Assembly: GCA_004431415.1 (NCBI GenBank)
Contig: QPMI01000089.1
Location: 186,001 to 250,000, forward strand
Direction: 5' to 3'
DNA from: Cyanophora paradoxa
Lineage: Eukaryota > Glaucocystophyceae > Cyanophorales > Cyanophoraceae
Length of the DNA stretch: 64,000 bases
Shown: positions 1-10,432 of the stretch, one piece after another
Numbering within the stretch: position 1 is the first letter of the stretch
How the letters are laid out: each line of letters starts with the position of its first letter
Notes under the pieces: model-generated
What the model was told of the DNA's origin: nothing
Databases searched by the model: none
The model's input: only the letters and a program-made list of their open reading frames with translations
Position numbers and translations under genes: made by a program

Positions 1-66
1 ACGGCACGCTTCTCGACTCCTCGTTGACGGCTGCTCCGTTCCGCGCAGAGCCCCGCGCCCCCGCCG

Positions 67-2073
67 ATGGAGCGAGACATCCACGCAGAGCTTCTAGAGT
101 GGCAGGTGCTCCGCGCTGCACGCTTTCGTCTGCGGCGTCATCGTGCCTGACGCGGGCGGTTTGACCGACACCAAGAACCATGAACTGCCATTGGTGCGCT
201 AGTGTCCCCCGTTAGCCATTGCTACGCTCTAATCTTATGTGCGCTCTCAGATTCTGGAGTCCCTCGACTTGGGTCTCAAGCTGCCGGACGACCCAAGATC
301 GAGGGGCGTGCTGTGCGTCCTCTTTCTCTCCGCTCCGCTAGCGCGCACATTCCGCGTACTGACGCCGCTCTGCCGCTCATGCAGGACGCTCGCTTTCTGC
401 CACGGGTCCGCCCGCAAGCCGCTGAGCGCCCGCCGCGCGCTCGAAAGGGCCGTGCGCTTACCGCACACGCGCGTGCGTGGCTGCAGGTCGTTCCTTCGGA
501 CGAAGCGGGCGCGGGACGTCGCGATGAACTTCCTGTACACGCGATCCGCGACGTATCAGCGCCTGGAGTTCTACGGGGACCTCGTTCTCAAGAAGGTGCT
601 CGGCGGCGCCCTGTTGCACGACGACGAGGAGCCGCGGTCAGAGCACGAGCTCACCGAGTGCAAGTCGCACCTGTGCGCACGCGTTGGCGCCGGCGCTCGC
701 GCCCGGGCGGCGCGCCGCAGCGCAGCAGCCTGACGGGCGCCGGCGGCCGCAGGGAGAGCAACCGGAACTGCGCGGCGGTGATGCGGGGGGCGGGCCTGGA
801 GCGGCACGTTCTGGTCGGGGCGCACCTGGCGCAGAGCGGGCCGCTCCCCGACAAGCTGTGCGCCGACGTCCTCGAGTCCTTCATCGGGGGTGCGCCCCGC
901 CGCCTCCGCCGCCGCCGCCGAGCCTCCCCGGGGCGTCTCCGAGCGTGCCGCGCAGCCGTGGAAGAAGTATACGGACACGCACAGGCCGAGCGGCTCGTTC
1001 GGAAGCTGTTCTTCGGGCACGAGGACGCGCCGGCGCCGCGAAGGCCCGAGCCGCGCCGGGCGCCGGCGCCCACGCCCGAGCCGCCCTCGCCCGAGCCCGG
1101 GACGACGCCCCTGGGCGTCGAGCTTGAGGGCCACCTCGCGCGGGCGCGGGCGGCGCAGGGCCTCCCGCCCCCGCCGCGCCGCCGCCGCACGGCCGGCGAC
1201 TGGCGGCGCACCTCCGAGGGCACCCTCATCCCCTGTGCGTGTACCCCGCGCGACTCCGTTCGTTCGTGTCTGACGGCGCGCGCGGCAGACACGGCGGAGG
1301 ACCTCTCGGACGACGGGGTGCTGGCGCTCGCGCCGTCAGCGGCCGCCGCCGGCCCGTCCTCCTCCTCCTCGGAAGGCAGCCCCGCGCCGGCCCCGTCGCC
1401 CCTCGAGGCGCCGCCCGTGACGCTCAAGCTGGCGTGCGTGTGCCGCCGGCACGGCCGCCGCGCGATGCGCGTGGCTGGGAGCTGGCGGCGGCAGGGCAAC
1501 GCGCACTTCATCGTGGGCCAGTGGCAGCGGGTCCGGCCCTCTCCCCTCGATCCCGCCTTCTTCATTCAACAGATTTGGCTGACTGGGCGAGCTGCCCAGG
1601 CTGTGGACGCGTACGCTCGGGCCGTGGAGCTCGACCCGACCTGCGCCTTCTCGCACGCGCTGCGCTCCATCGCGCGGCTGCGGGCCGGCGACGTCGGCGG
1701 CGCCCTCTGCGACGCCCGGCGGGCCGTCACGCTCGACCCGGAGTACGCGAAGGCGTACGTGCGCCTGGGCGAGGCGCATTTGGTGCGCCAGGAGTGGAAG
1801 GAGGCAGCCACGGCCTTTGCGAGGAGCCTGGAGGTCGCCGCGCTCTCCCCGCGGCGCTGCCCCGCCTGCAACCGGAAGCTCCCGGAGGCCAAGAGCGGCG
1901 GAGGAGGGGGCGGCGGAGGGGGCTACCGCGCCGCGGGACGCGCCTCGTCCTCCTCGCGCAACGGCCACGTCTCGGGCCCCGCATCGATCCCGGAGCGCGG
2001 CGCGGGAGGCGGCGCGGCGCGGCGGCGCGCCAAAGCGAAGACGGGAGCCGGTTCCAACGGCCCCTCGTCTTAG
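67..2073 (+). CDS. RNase III domain protein with C-terminal TPR repeats (spliced)
   Basis: Spliced gene. The exon at about 488-675 carries the RNase III signature LEFYGDLVL. It splices (donor GTGCGC, acceptor CCGCAG before 755) to ESNRNCAAVMRGAGLERHVL and then KLCADVLESFIG, and again to AVEEVYGHAQAERLVRKLFF, the usual end helix of an RNase III fold. Metal-binding acidic residues (E and D of LEFYGD, D and E of ADVLESFIG) are present, so double-stranded RNA cleavage is likely. After a Pro/Arg-rich linker (about 1025-1430) the frame continues into two to three TPRs (GNAHFIVGQW, AVDAYARAVELDP, AKAYVRLGEAHL), then CPAC and a Gly/Ser-rich tail ending at TAG 2071-2073. No dsRNA-binding domain is seen. 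The start is uncertain: ATG 67 followed by a GT donor joins in phase to the exon at 251. An alternative is two adjacent genes, but no stop separates them. Confidence 0.6.
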
Positions 2074-2873
2074 TGTAGATTAGTGTACATAGATTGCGAC
2101 CCCAGCGCAGATCTAGAGCGGAGCAGGGCAGGGCAGGGCAGGGCGGCCTGGCAGATCAAGATCAGCCCGAGTGCCCATTTCTTTCAGCCGCCTTAGTGGC
2201 GAGTGTCGTAGCGAACCCGGAAGGCGTGAGCGCGTGCGTCTTCCGAGTTCTCCAGTGCACAGGACTTGTGTGTTACTAAGTTAGCTTGGCTATGACTGCC
2301 ATCCAAACATTTCAATGCCACTCAAGCATTTCATCAGTTTGCAAAGCAGCACCGGTACCCGGGACCGGCGAACCGCGCAGTCTCACAGAGTCTCGCAGGG
2401 CCGGGCCCGGCGGTCACACCGGGTCCCTCATTAAACTACAAAGCTGCGCACTGCGGCATGCGCACTGCGGCATGCGGCCCGGCCCCCCGCGGCCGGCTGA
2501 AATTAACTTTAGTGACTTAGTAATGCTGAACTTCCGAAAGTGCCTCTGAGCCTCGGAGTCTCACACTGTGACAGTCGAAACTTGAAACCTTCTTAACTTA
2601 GTAATCAGGCCCGAGGCCCGCGGCCCTGCCGTGCTTAGCTCGAGGCTTCAAAACTTGAAACTCGGGCCGGCAGTCGCGCTCGACCACCAGATCTAAGAAA
2701 GCTGAACCGGTGATCATGACCGGATTTCCAATTCCGAAGTTCTATGATGATAATCAGATTATTAATAATGGACAGAGAGACGCCGTGACGAGCCTCGAGG
2801 GGAAGTGGGGCTGCAGCTGGCGTGGGGGGGGGGGGGGGGGGGGAACCACCTCAGGCCACCTCAGGCCATCTCT
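2074..2873. other. Intergenic spacer, no gene seen
   Basis: Between the stops of two convergent genes. It is less GC-rich than its surroundings. It holds a poly-G run at 2824-2843 and two tandem copies of the short repeat GCACTGCGGCATGCG (about 2446-2475), which recurs in other spacers of the window. No conserved protein fragment was recognised. Confidence 0.5.
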
Positions 2874-5405
2874 CTACGAGGTGAGGTCCTCCAGGGCGGC
2901 CACGGCGTCGCCGTAGTACTCGAACCCGAAGAGGTGCGCGTGGTTGAGCAGGTGGTAGAGCTTGTACGCCCCCAGCCGCTCCTCGTACCCCGGGGCCCGC
3001 GGGATCGCCTCGTGGTACGCGTCGAAGAAGGCAGAGGGGAAGCCCCCAAAGAGCTGCGCATGCGGGGCGGCCGGTCAGCAGAGCGGAATGCCGGCATGGA
3101 AGAAGTGCTTAGAGCTGTTTGAAGCTTAAAAGCTAAGAGGCCGTAGTCACGATCATCATATTCATGATCAGCATGCAGCCTGGCAGCTGGCGCGCAGGAC
3201 CCAAGCACGGCGGAAGCTCAAGCTGGAGGCCAGCCCGGAAGACGAGGAAGTGCTTAGAGTTCGATGCTTGAAGGCTTCGAGGCCGAAGTCATGATCCGGG
3301 CGAGGGGCGGAGGGGCGGAGCAGAGCGGCAGGGGCCCGGTGCCCTTCAGGCAGAGCCGAAGATCCATCTAGAGCGGGGCCGGGGAGTTTGACGCTTAATC
3401 TTAGGCTCCAAGCGGCCAGGCGGGGCGGAAGGGGAACGGAAAGGGTTTGTAGGCAGAGCGGAGGGCCCGGCCCCAGGGGCCGCCTTGCATGAAGCCTAAG
3501 CGAGAGCAGGGGCGGCATGGCGGCGGGGGGGGGCGGGGCGGAAGGGGCGGAAGGGAAACGGGGAACCGTCTAACTCGAAGCAGAGACCGGGGCGGGGGCC
3601 CGGGGGACGCTAAGCAGAGCCAGGCAGAGCCGTCTAACTTTAGGCCGGGGCCGGGGGCCGCGGTCCGCTTCCGCGTGGGCGTAGTACGCCGCCGGGCGGG
3701 TCGAAGACGTAATTGTAATTATAATTATAAGCTAAGGGCCCAACCAGCGATCTACAAGTAATTAGGTCTGCCCAACCATAGGTCTGCCGCTAGGGCCCAA
3801 CCATAGGTACATAGGTTTATAAGCGAGGAAGTAATTATAATCTATAAGCGCGCCTGGGCGATGCCGAGATCGGCCTCCGCGTGGGCGTAGTACGCCGCCG
3901 GGTCGAAGACGGCCGGCCGCCCGTCCTCCAGCGCGGCCGCGTTCCCGAACCATAGGTCTGCCCCACGATCAAATTCATTTATCAAAAGTGGGCCGGGGGC
4001 GCGCCCCCCACCCACCGCCGTGGATGAGGGCGGGGCGGATGGGCCCCGCGGCGGCCATCAGCGCGGGGAGCCGGTCCAGCAGCCGCGCCGCCCGTCTCCG
4101 CACGTCCTCGTCCCGGAAGCTGCGCCTCGAGGGCTTAGGCTCGCTTGCTTCAGGAGCCGAGCCGGCCCCTGAGCCGGCCAGCCGGCCAGGCCGCTGAGCC
4201 GCCCGACTCGGCAGGACTCGAGGTCTGGAGGCCCGAGCCTCGGAGGGCGCTAAAGCAAAGCTCAGGCGCACCGGCGGGCGACGCGCCCCGCCATGGGCGC
4301 CAGGCGCTGCTCCCCGAAGAAGGCCGCCCAGTCGCCCCGCCACGCGTTCGCCTGATCATGAGGCTCACCTGAGGTCCGCCTCACCTGACCCGGCGGCTCC
4401 GAGGCTCACCTGGGGCGTGCTCCCGATGGTGTTGTCCACCCAGAACCCGAACTGGCCCTCCGGGGCGGCCCCGTACCCCAGAACTGCTCCGGCATCAGCG
4501 GGCCGGGAGATTGGCGGCCGCGGGCACGGCGGGCGCGCGCACGGGAGGCGGGAGGGGCGAGGTGCATGCGGGCGAGGGCAGCCCCGAGGGCCGCGTGCGA
4601 CGCCCGCGGCATCGAGGGCGCCAAGGGCAGCCACTCCATCAGCGCGAAAGAGCCGCCGGTCGCGTGCTCTGCGGCGCGAGCAGCGCCCGCGGCTTAACTA
4701 AAGGCTCTGGGCGTGAGGCTCGCTCGGTTTTAGGCTTAGCTTCACTTTAGAGCTCCCGAGTTCGGGGCGGGGGGCGCGCCCGGCGCCCGCGCGCACCGTT
4801 CTGAAGCGATCCGACGGCGAGCGGCTTCGGGGCGACTACGGCCCCCGTGGCGAGAATCGCCTCAAGCCCGAGCTGCTCGGCGCGGAACATCGAAGGGCCC
4901 GCGCTCTCGTTCACTGCGCGCGCGCGCCGGCGCCACGCGCGAAACTCGTCAGTTGGACTGGGCTGCAGACTTCGTGCGCCGCTCGGGCGCGCGAGCCTTT
5001 GCAGAAGTACTCGGCGCTCCCGCCGCCGGCGTCGGCTGCGCGTGTGCACGTGATCCGGTACGCCGCGTTGATGCTGCCGCCGCTCACGGGGCGCACGTCC
5101 TCGACGCGCCGCACGCCGAGCTTGCCGAGCTCGCGCACGATGGGGCCGAACGAGGGCGGCACCGCCTCCCCCGCCTCCGGCTGATGGCTCGCATGGGCTG
5201 CCCTACGCCTGGCGGCAGGCCGAGCGACGGGGCCCCAGCGCTGCCTCCGCCCCGCGCGCATGCGCAGCTGCGTGCCCCAGAAAGACGCCGAGCAGCCCAG
5301 CCGAGTTGAGACACCAACGTTCCTAGGCCTGCACCCGCCCGGCGCGCATGCGTATGGCGGCAGCTGCGGCGCCGCGCAACTGAACGCGCAGCCCGCTGCG
5401 CTCAT
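2874..5405 (-). CDS. Fructosamine-3-kinase family protein (spliced)
   Basis: Minus-strand spliced gene, read from high to low coordinates. N-lobe segment VRPVSGGSINAAYRI (about 5120-5060) is the glycine-rich loop of the family. SMFRAEQLGLEAILATGA (about 4900) follows, then FGFWVDNTIGSTPQ (about 4460-4415), NAWRGDWAAFFGEQRLAP (about 4350-4290) and the catalytic segment ALIHG|DLWFGN, whose HGD is split by an intron (about 3998 to 3953). Next come the metal-site region VFDPAAYYAHAEADLGI (about 3910-3855) and the last exon 3052-2874 with LFGGFPSAFFDAYHEA and YKLYHLLNHAHLFG. These match the phosphotransferase that repairs glycated lysines (ketosamine 3-kinase). ATG 5405 opens an Ala/Cys/Pro-rich leader that might be a targeting peptide; the N-terminal exons are the least certain. 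The intron before the last exon contains partial copies of exon sequence. Confidence 0.75.
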
Positions 5406-5854
5406 GGGGCGCTGCTGCGGGCCTAGCAACTGTCACAGCGTCGCGCCTTGGAGCCGCGCGTCGATCGATGTCGGCCCCCGCCTGGAGCGCGTCGCTGGTC
5501 GACGCGCGCGACGACGTCGGTGCGGCGGGTAGAGGGCTACTAGCCTTCCAGCTACCACAGGCTCGTTAGAAAACTAGCCGAGCCTGACGAAAGGTCAAGA
5601 CGAACGACGTCAAGCTTCCCAGATACGCGGGAAAGACAGCTCGTCACGGGGGGTACACATTGAATAAAAGTGAGGCCGCGTTCGGCTTTCTGGGCTTCCG
5701 CCACGCTAAATACGGAGCACGGACGCTCGCAGGAGAGAGCGCAGGTTCGAATTTCTGCTTTCGCCGCTGTCCTGTCCATCAACGGCTTGACCGAAGCGCA
5801 GCTCCCGCGCGGAACCTGATGCTCTTTTCGAGAAATTGAGTGTCCAGCCCACAC
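5406..5854. promoter_or_regulatory. Divergent upstream region between kinase and carotenoid oxygenase genes
   Basis: About 450 bp separate the minus-strand kinase start from the plus-strand Blh-like start, so both promoters probably lie here. No TATA box, operator or conserved reading frame was recognised. Confidence 0.35.
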
Positions 5855-7575
5855 ATGACGGCGTCCTTTGCCCCCACATGCCTCTCCCCGGCGCGGGTGG
5901 TGGTCGCCATCGGCCAACGGCCTCTTGGGCCCCCAGCGTCGCCTTCCGTCCCGGCTGGCGGCAGCAGGGCGCATTCTTCAGAGCCGTCGCCTTGCGCACG
6001 GGAAAGGCGGCCGTTGCACCCCCAGCAGCAGCATAGCCCGCCCCCGCAGCGATCACAGTTTTTCCGCGGATCTCGTGAGCACTCCTCGGCCCGGCCACAA
6101 CCCGCAAACAGCACCAGCAGGCGATTCTTTATCCCCAGCTGCATACAGGTTCCGCTCGGCGGCGGCCCTGCGCGCGAGTTTCGAGATCTCTTCAGCGTTG
6201 CGCTCCGACCTGTGTCCAGCGCGTCGTCCAGCTTGCTTTCGGCACTGCTTCCGGCGGATGTCCGAGAAAAGCTCGTGCGGGCGGCCAAGCACGACGCGTC
6301 CGCGGACGCCTCGGGATCCTGGCTCCCAGGCGTCTTCCGCGGCCACAGCGTTCTTGCGACTGTCGGCACGCTGGCGCTCGCACTGTGCTATGGCTCGAAC
6401 TTGCCAATCAGCCTCTCCGTCGAGCTGCAGACGTGGATCCTGGCGGCTTTCTTCATTGCCATCGGTCTTCCCCACGCCGCGCTCGACCACATTTCCGCCT
6501 ATCCGTCGTTCCAGGTGCCTTCCTGTTATCGCCATATGTCAATCATTGCCGGTGGTCTGACGCGGGCCTGCCGCGCTGCAGGGCTGGTTCAGCGAGAAGG
6601 GCTGGCTCCCGGCGTTCCTCACCTTCTACCTGTCCCTGACGGCTGTCACTGGCTACTTCTGGATGGTGCAGCCGTTCTGGTCCCTGCTGGCCTACCTCGG
6701 GCTCGCGGTCCTGCACTTCGGAAGCGGTGACCTGGAGCACGGGAAGACCGGCGCCATGGGCGCGTCTTTTGCGACTGAGATCCTGGCTCGCGGCCTCGTT
6801 CCCATCTCCGCGACTCTTAAATACTGGCCCACGCAAGTGGCCGACCTCTTCCACCTCGTCTCCGGCCTTCCCGCGGTTCGTGACGTATGAGCGCTCCCCG
6901 CGCGTCCACGCCTCCCGCTGACCGCGCCCGTGCAGGCCACTTTCGTTCCTTTCATCTCCGCCTTCTCGCGCATCCCGTCCATCCCAATCGTCGCCCTTGC
7001 GTGCTTCGGGTCCGTCCTCTCGCCCTCCGCGCCCGGCGCAAGCTGACGAGCAGGCGCGCAGCGTGCTCTTCACCCGGGCGATGAGGAGGAAAGCGGCCGC
7101 CGACGCTCCGGAAGCCGTCCCCGCGTCCCTCGTGTACAACGTCTGCCGCGTGGCCGAGCCAGCGACTCTGTTCCTTCTCTTCCGGCGCCTGCCGCCCCTC
7201 CTCTCCTTCACCACGTACTGGATCTTCTGGCACAGTGTCCGACACGTCCTCCACGTCTCCAGCGCCCTCAGCGACGCCGGCCCGCTCGACGCGCTCCGCC
7301 AGTTCTACCGCCTCGCCGTGCCCTTCACGGCGGCGCCGCTGGTGCTCTTCGCGTGCCTGTACGTAGGCCTCATCAACCGCGTCGGGAGCGCCGTCGCCCT
7401 CCTCCGCATGATGTTCGTCGGCATGTCCTGCGTCCTCCTGCCCCACGTCATCGTCTCCGCGTGGGCCCACCGCTCCGGGCCCGCCTCTGCCGCCTCCTCT
7501 TCTTCCTCCTCCTCCTCAGCTCCCGCCGCCCCCGCCCCCTCCACTTCCCGCTCGAAGCTCGCGTCTCGTCCTTAG
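5855..7575 (+). CDS. blh: Brp/Blh-type beta-carotene 15,15'-dioxygenase (retinal-forming), four exons
   Basis: Predicted exons 5855-6514, 6582-6875, 6936-7009 and 7062-7575 join in phase to give 513 residues. The membrane protein carries the family's histidine motifs: GLPHAALDH in exon 1, LHFGSGDLEH in exon 2, FWHSVRHVLH and LLPHVIVSAWAHR in exon 4. Several hydrophobic segments surround them. Family members split beta-carotene into two retinals, the chromophore of rhodopsins, using iron bound by these histidines. The first 110 or so residues are Ser/Pro/Arg-rich and could be a plastid or other targeting extension. ATG 5855 was chosen as the first ATG in the open frame. It is unusual in being an intron-bearing nuclear gene, since the family is best known from bacteria and haloarchaea. 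A different carotenoid substrate cannot be excluded. Confidence 0.8.
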
Positions 7576-8637
7576 GCGACCGCCCCTCCCGACATCGGCG
7601 GGCCTGGCAATAGGGTGAGCTGTTTGTATGTCCAGTTCGTAGCTAATCGATTCCCAGTCACCTTTTCAGCTGTCAGAACCTCACGAATCATGTAATGTGT
7701 CTTGAATCAAAAACAGGCTCATGTGTACTTCGCGATTCGCCCGTGTAATTTGCTTAGTACGCCGGGGCCGGCGCAAGCCGGCGCCGGTCACTGTAGCCAG
7801 CGCTGCGAGCTTGCAGCTTGCGGCATGCCCTGCGGAATTTGATGCGTATACGTACTGCGGCATCCCCCCGGGCCGGGGCGGCCGGCCCGGCCCACGATAT
7901 CGATCGAGGGCCCGCGCGCCTGGCTAGCGCTAGCGCTAGCTATAGCGCTCAGCGGCTAGCGCTAGCCGTGCACTGCGGCATGCGGTCCCCAATTGCAATA
8001 TATATTTAATCGAAGAGCCCTTCGCGATTCTCACTATCATGATTAGCTATAGGGCCTTCGAATTCTGGCCGGGTCCGACGCCGTGACGTCTGGAGTCTAG
8101 ATCTGGCCCGGCCCGGCCCTAGGCCTTGCCTTCGGGTCTGGTCCGGCCCTTGCCTTCCTACACCTGCATGCGCACCGGTGCCGTCGCAAATCACAGTGTA
8201 CATGTACCAGCCTGGCAGTACACGGCCTGAATTCTACTGTATTGATTGGATACACTACAATAATATGTGTTACAACACTGCGGAAGGCAGAAGAGCTCTC
8301 GATGTGAAAGTAAGATCCGGAGGGCAGAAGCGCACGAATTTCAATGAAGACGAAAAATGGCGATGCTACGTGTATAGGAAACGACAAAACCGAATTATGA
8401 TGGGCAGCCAAAACTTAGCTCTCTGACTATCTAAATATCTAATATCTACACCCGCTCCCAGGCAAAATTATGGTGGTGGTACAAGTGGGGGGCGACAGGT
8501 CGACAAATATCGAGGGTGTCAAGAAGAAGCCGGCAGCGCGAGCTGCGGGCGGGAAAAAGCGCCGCGGTCGCCCGTTTGAGGGCGCCCGCCGGCCGCGGGA
8601 GAGATCGACCAGGGACTCGCGGTCTGCGCGGCGGGGC
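7576..8637. other. Convergent intergenic spacer with palindromes
   Basis: Separates the ends of two convergent genes. It contains a dense run of overlapping GCTAGC/AGCGCT palindromes (about 7921-7968) and copies of the CACTGCGGCATGC-type repeat (7855 and 7972). No coding signal was recognised. Confidence 0.4.
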
Positions 8638-9768
8638 TCAGGGCTCAGGAGGGAGGGACGGCGCATGGCGGGGCGCGGCGCGGACCCTCTGCTTCTGGCG
8701 CGCGGCGTTCACGAGGGCGAAGCGGCGGAGCGAGAGCGACGGGCTCTCCGACGAGGCGGGGGCGGCCTCGGCCGCCCCGTGGGAGCCGGACGATCCAGAG
8801 GGCTCGCTCGCGAGGCGCTGCCGCTGGGGCGGGGACGGGCTCGAGGGGCCCGACTCGCTGAATGACCGCTGCCGCGTGACCCCGGTCTGGGGCGGCGACG
8901 CCGGCGGCCGGTGCGTCTGGTTCCCTTTCCGCCGGCTGCTCGGGATGCAGGAGCCCAGCTGGACGCCTGCACGCGCGTGCTCAGCGGCGGCAGACGCGAG
9001 GGCGCGCGACGGCCCGAATTCAAAGCGGCCGCACTCGCGTAGGGGAGGAGGAGCCGCTCGCCGTCCGGCGCCATGTACGTGATGGAGTGCAGCAGCTTCT
9101 GCAGGAAAAGGGCGGCCCTGCGCGGCGCGGCGGCGGAACGTCGGCGCAAACCGCGCGGCCCGAGCGGAAGCGACGCACAGGTCGGGCTGAATCTGCCCGT
9201 CGACAGCAGTCCAGCGCTCAGCAAGCGTCACCATCATCGAACTGAAGCGCTCCTTCGGGACGCATGTGTTGCCCTTGCTGTCCGCGATGAAATCGCGCCA
9301 GGCCTTTTCGAAAGCATCCTTCTCGTTGAACTCGGTGCGTAGCGCCCGGAACACTGCAGCAGGTTTTGTCAATTGCCAGAGCGGCCGTGCACGACTCGGC
9401 TGGGCGCACTGCAGGAGTGGAATGGGATGTAGCGATCCCGGGTAAGCTGGTCTGTTCCCTCGGTGACTGTCTCCCATAGCTGCGACAAAGCATTCAAAGA
9501 CGGGCGTCACTCTGCCAATGCGAATTAGACTGACCTCCTCCACCTGCTCGAAAACTGTGGTGGTTTCGTTCCGCTCGTCCGGGACTCGGCCAGTTGCGTT
9601 CGTTGCGTTCGACAAATTGAGAGGATGAATTGCCATCAGCCTTACTGGCTCCGGCTGCGACGCCGCCGCGCCGCCGGTCTTGCTTTTCTCCAGCTCCGAA
9701 ACCGGGCTTTCGCGGCCAGAACCAGACCCGGCGATGGCCGTCCGAAGCCGAGTGAGAAGTCGAGACAT
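8638..9768 (-). CDS. Hypothetical protein, Ser/Pro-rich C-terminus (spliced)
   Basis: ATG 9768 opens a frame that stays open to TGA at 8638, but it probably contains introns. The frame reads well through FEKAWRDFIADSKGN and ERFSSMMVTLAERWTA (about 9320-9200). A donor GTGCGTCGC after IQPDL then pairs with acceptor CCGCGCAG to continue as LFLQKLLHSITYMAPDGERL (about 9110-9050). The C-terminal part is Ser/Pro/Arg-rich (RQRSFSESG, SPSPPQRQR) and probably disordered. I do not recognise the family. The gene ends convergently with the Blh-like gene, and its 5' side faces the 3' end of the phytochrome kinase gene. Confidence 0.45.
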   Translation of the reverse strand: MSRLLTRLRTAIAGSGSGRESPVSELEKSKTGGAAASQPEPVRLMAIHPLNLSNATNATGRVPDERNETTTVFEQVEEVSLIRIGRVTPVFECFVAAMGDSHRGNRPAYPGSLHPIPLLQCAQPSRARPLWQLTKPAAVFRALRTEFNEKDAFEKAWRDFIADSKGNTCVPKERFSSMMVTLAERWTAVDGQIQPDLCVASARAARFAPTFRRRAAQGRPFPAEAAALHHVHGAGRRAAPPPLRECGRFEFGPSRALASAAAEHARAGVQLGSCIPSSRRKGNQTHRPPASPPQTGVTRQRSFSESGPSSPSPPQRQRLASEPSGSSGSHGAAEAAPASSESPSLSLRRFALVNAARQKQRVRAAPRHAPSLPPEP

Positions 9769-10432
9769 TGCACAGCACTACTGTACTGCCAGGCACCGTA
9801 ACGCCCGATCAAGCCGACATGTACAGGACCCACCGAATAGACCGCAAGGGAAACTAGACAACTCCTGGCCGCGGCCGGAGCGCCTTCGCCGCTTCGGCTC
9901 GCTACGCCGTGCAGGTCGATCGATGCTCGCTGGCGGCGCGATCAGCTCGGCGACCGCGCGGCCGTCGGTCCTGGTCCGCTTGTTTCTCGTTCGTTTGGGG
10001 GTACGCAAACGCTTGCGAAGACTGGGGGGTACGGTCTGAGTTCGATCGAACGATGTGAAGTCGACGATCGCGACGACGAAGCAAAACAGTGCTGCGCATA
10101 CAACTCCGTGGCATTGACGATTCGCGATCTCGAGAGGACGCCGAGAAAGCAACGTAACACTAGTACTGTGACATCGGTATCTACACGCTACATACAGATA
10201 GAGCTAGAGGCAACTGCAAACATAAACCCACAAGTACACTCGTGGCAGTCAATCGCAAGCAGCACTGCGCATGCGGTACGCGCGCTGATCATGAGAGCAG
10301 ATAAAGAGATCTAGATTCTGGATGCTGCCCTCAACACAATTCAATCATTCGGATGCATCGTATCGATATGTCGTCGCGCGCGCGCGCGCGCGGGCGTCGA
10401 CGTTACGTCGGCGTTCGTTCGCTTCGCTTATA
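9769..10432. other. Spacer between two minus-strand genes
   Basis: Should hold the promoter of the hypothetical gene and the 3' region of the phytochrome kinase gene. It contains an alternating CG run near 10375-10392. No convincing coding exon was found. Confidence 0.35.

Noticed and set aside
10375-10392. Alternating CG run as a functional Z-DNA switch
   Set aside because: A short dinucleotide run in a GC-rich spacer with no further evidence.
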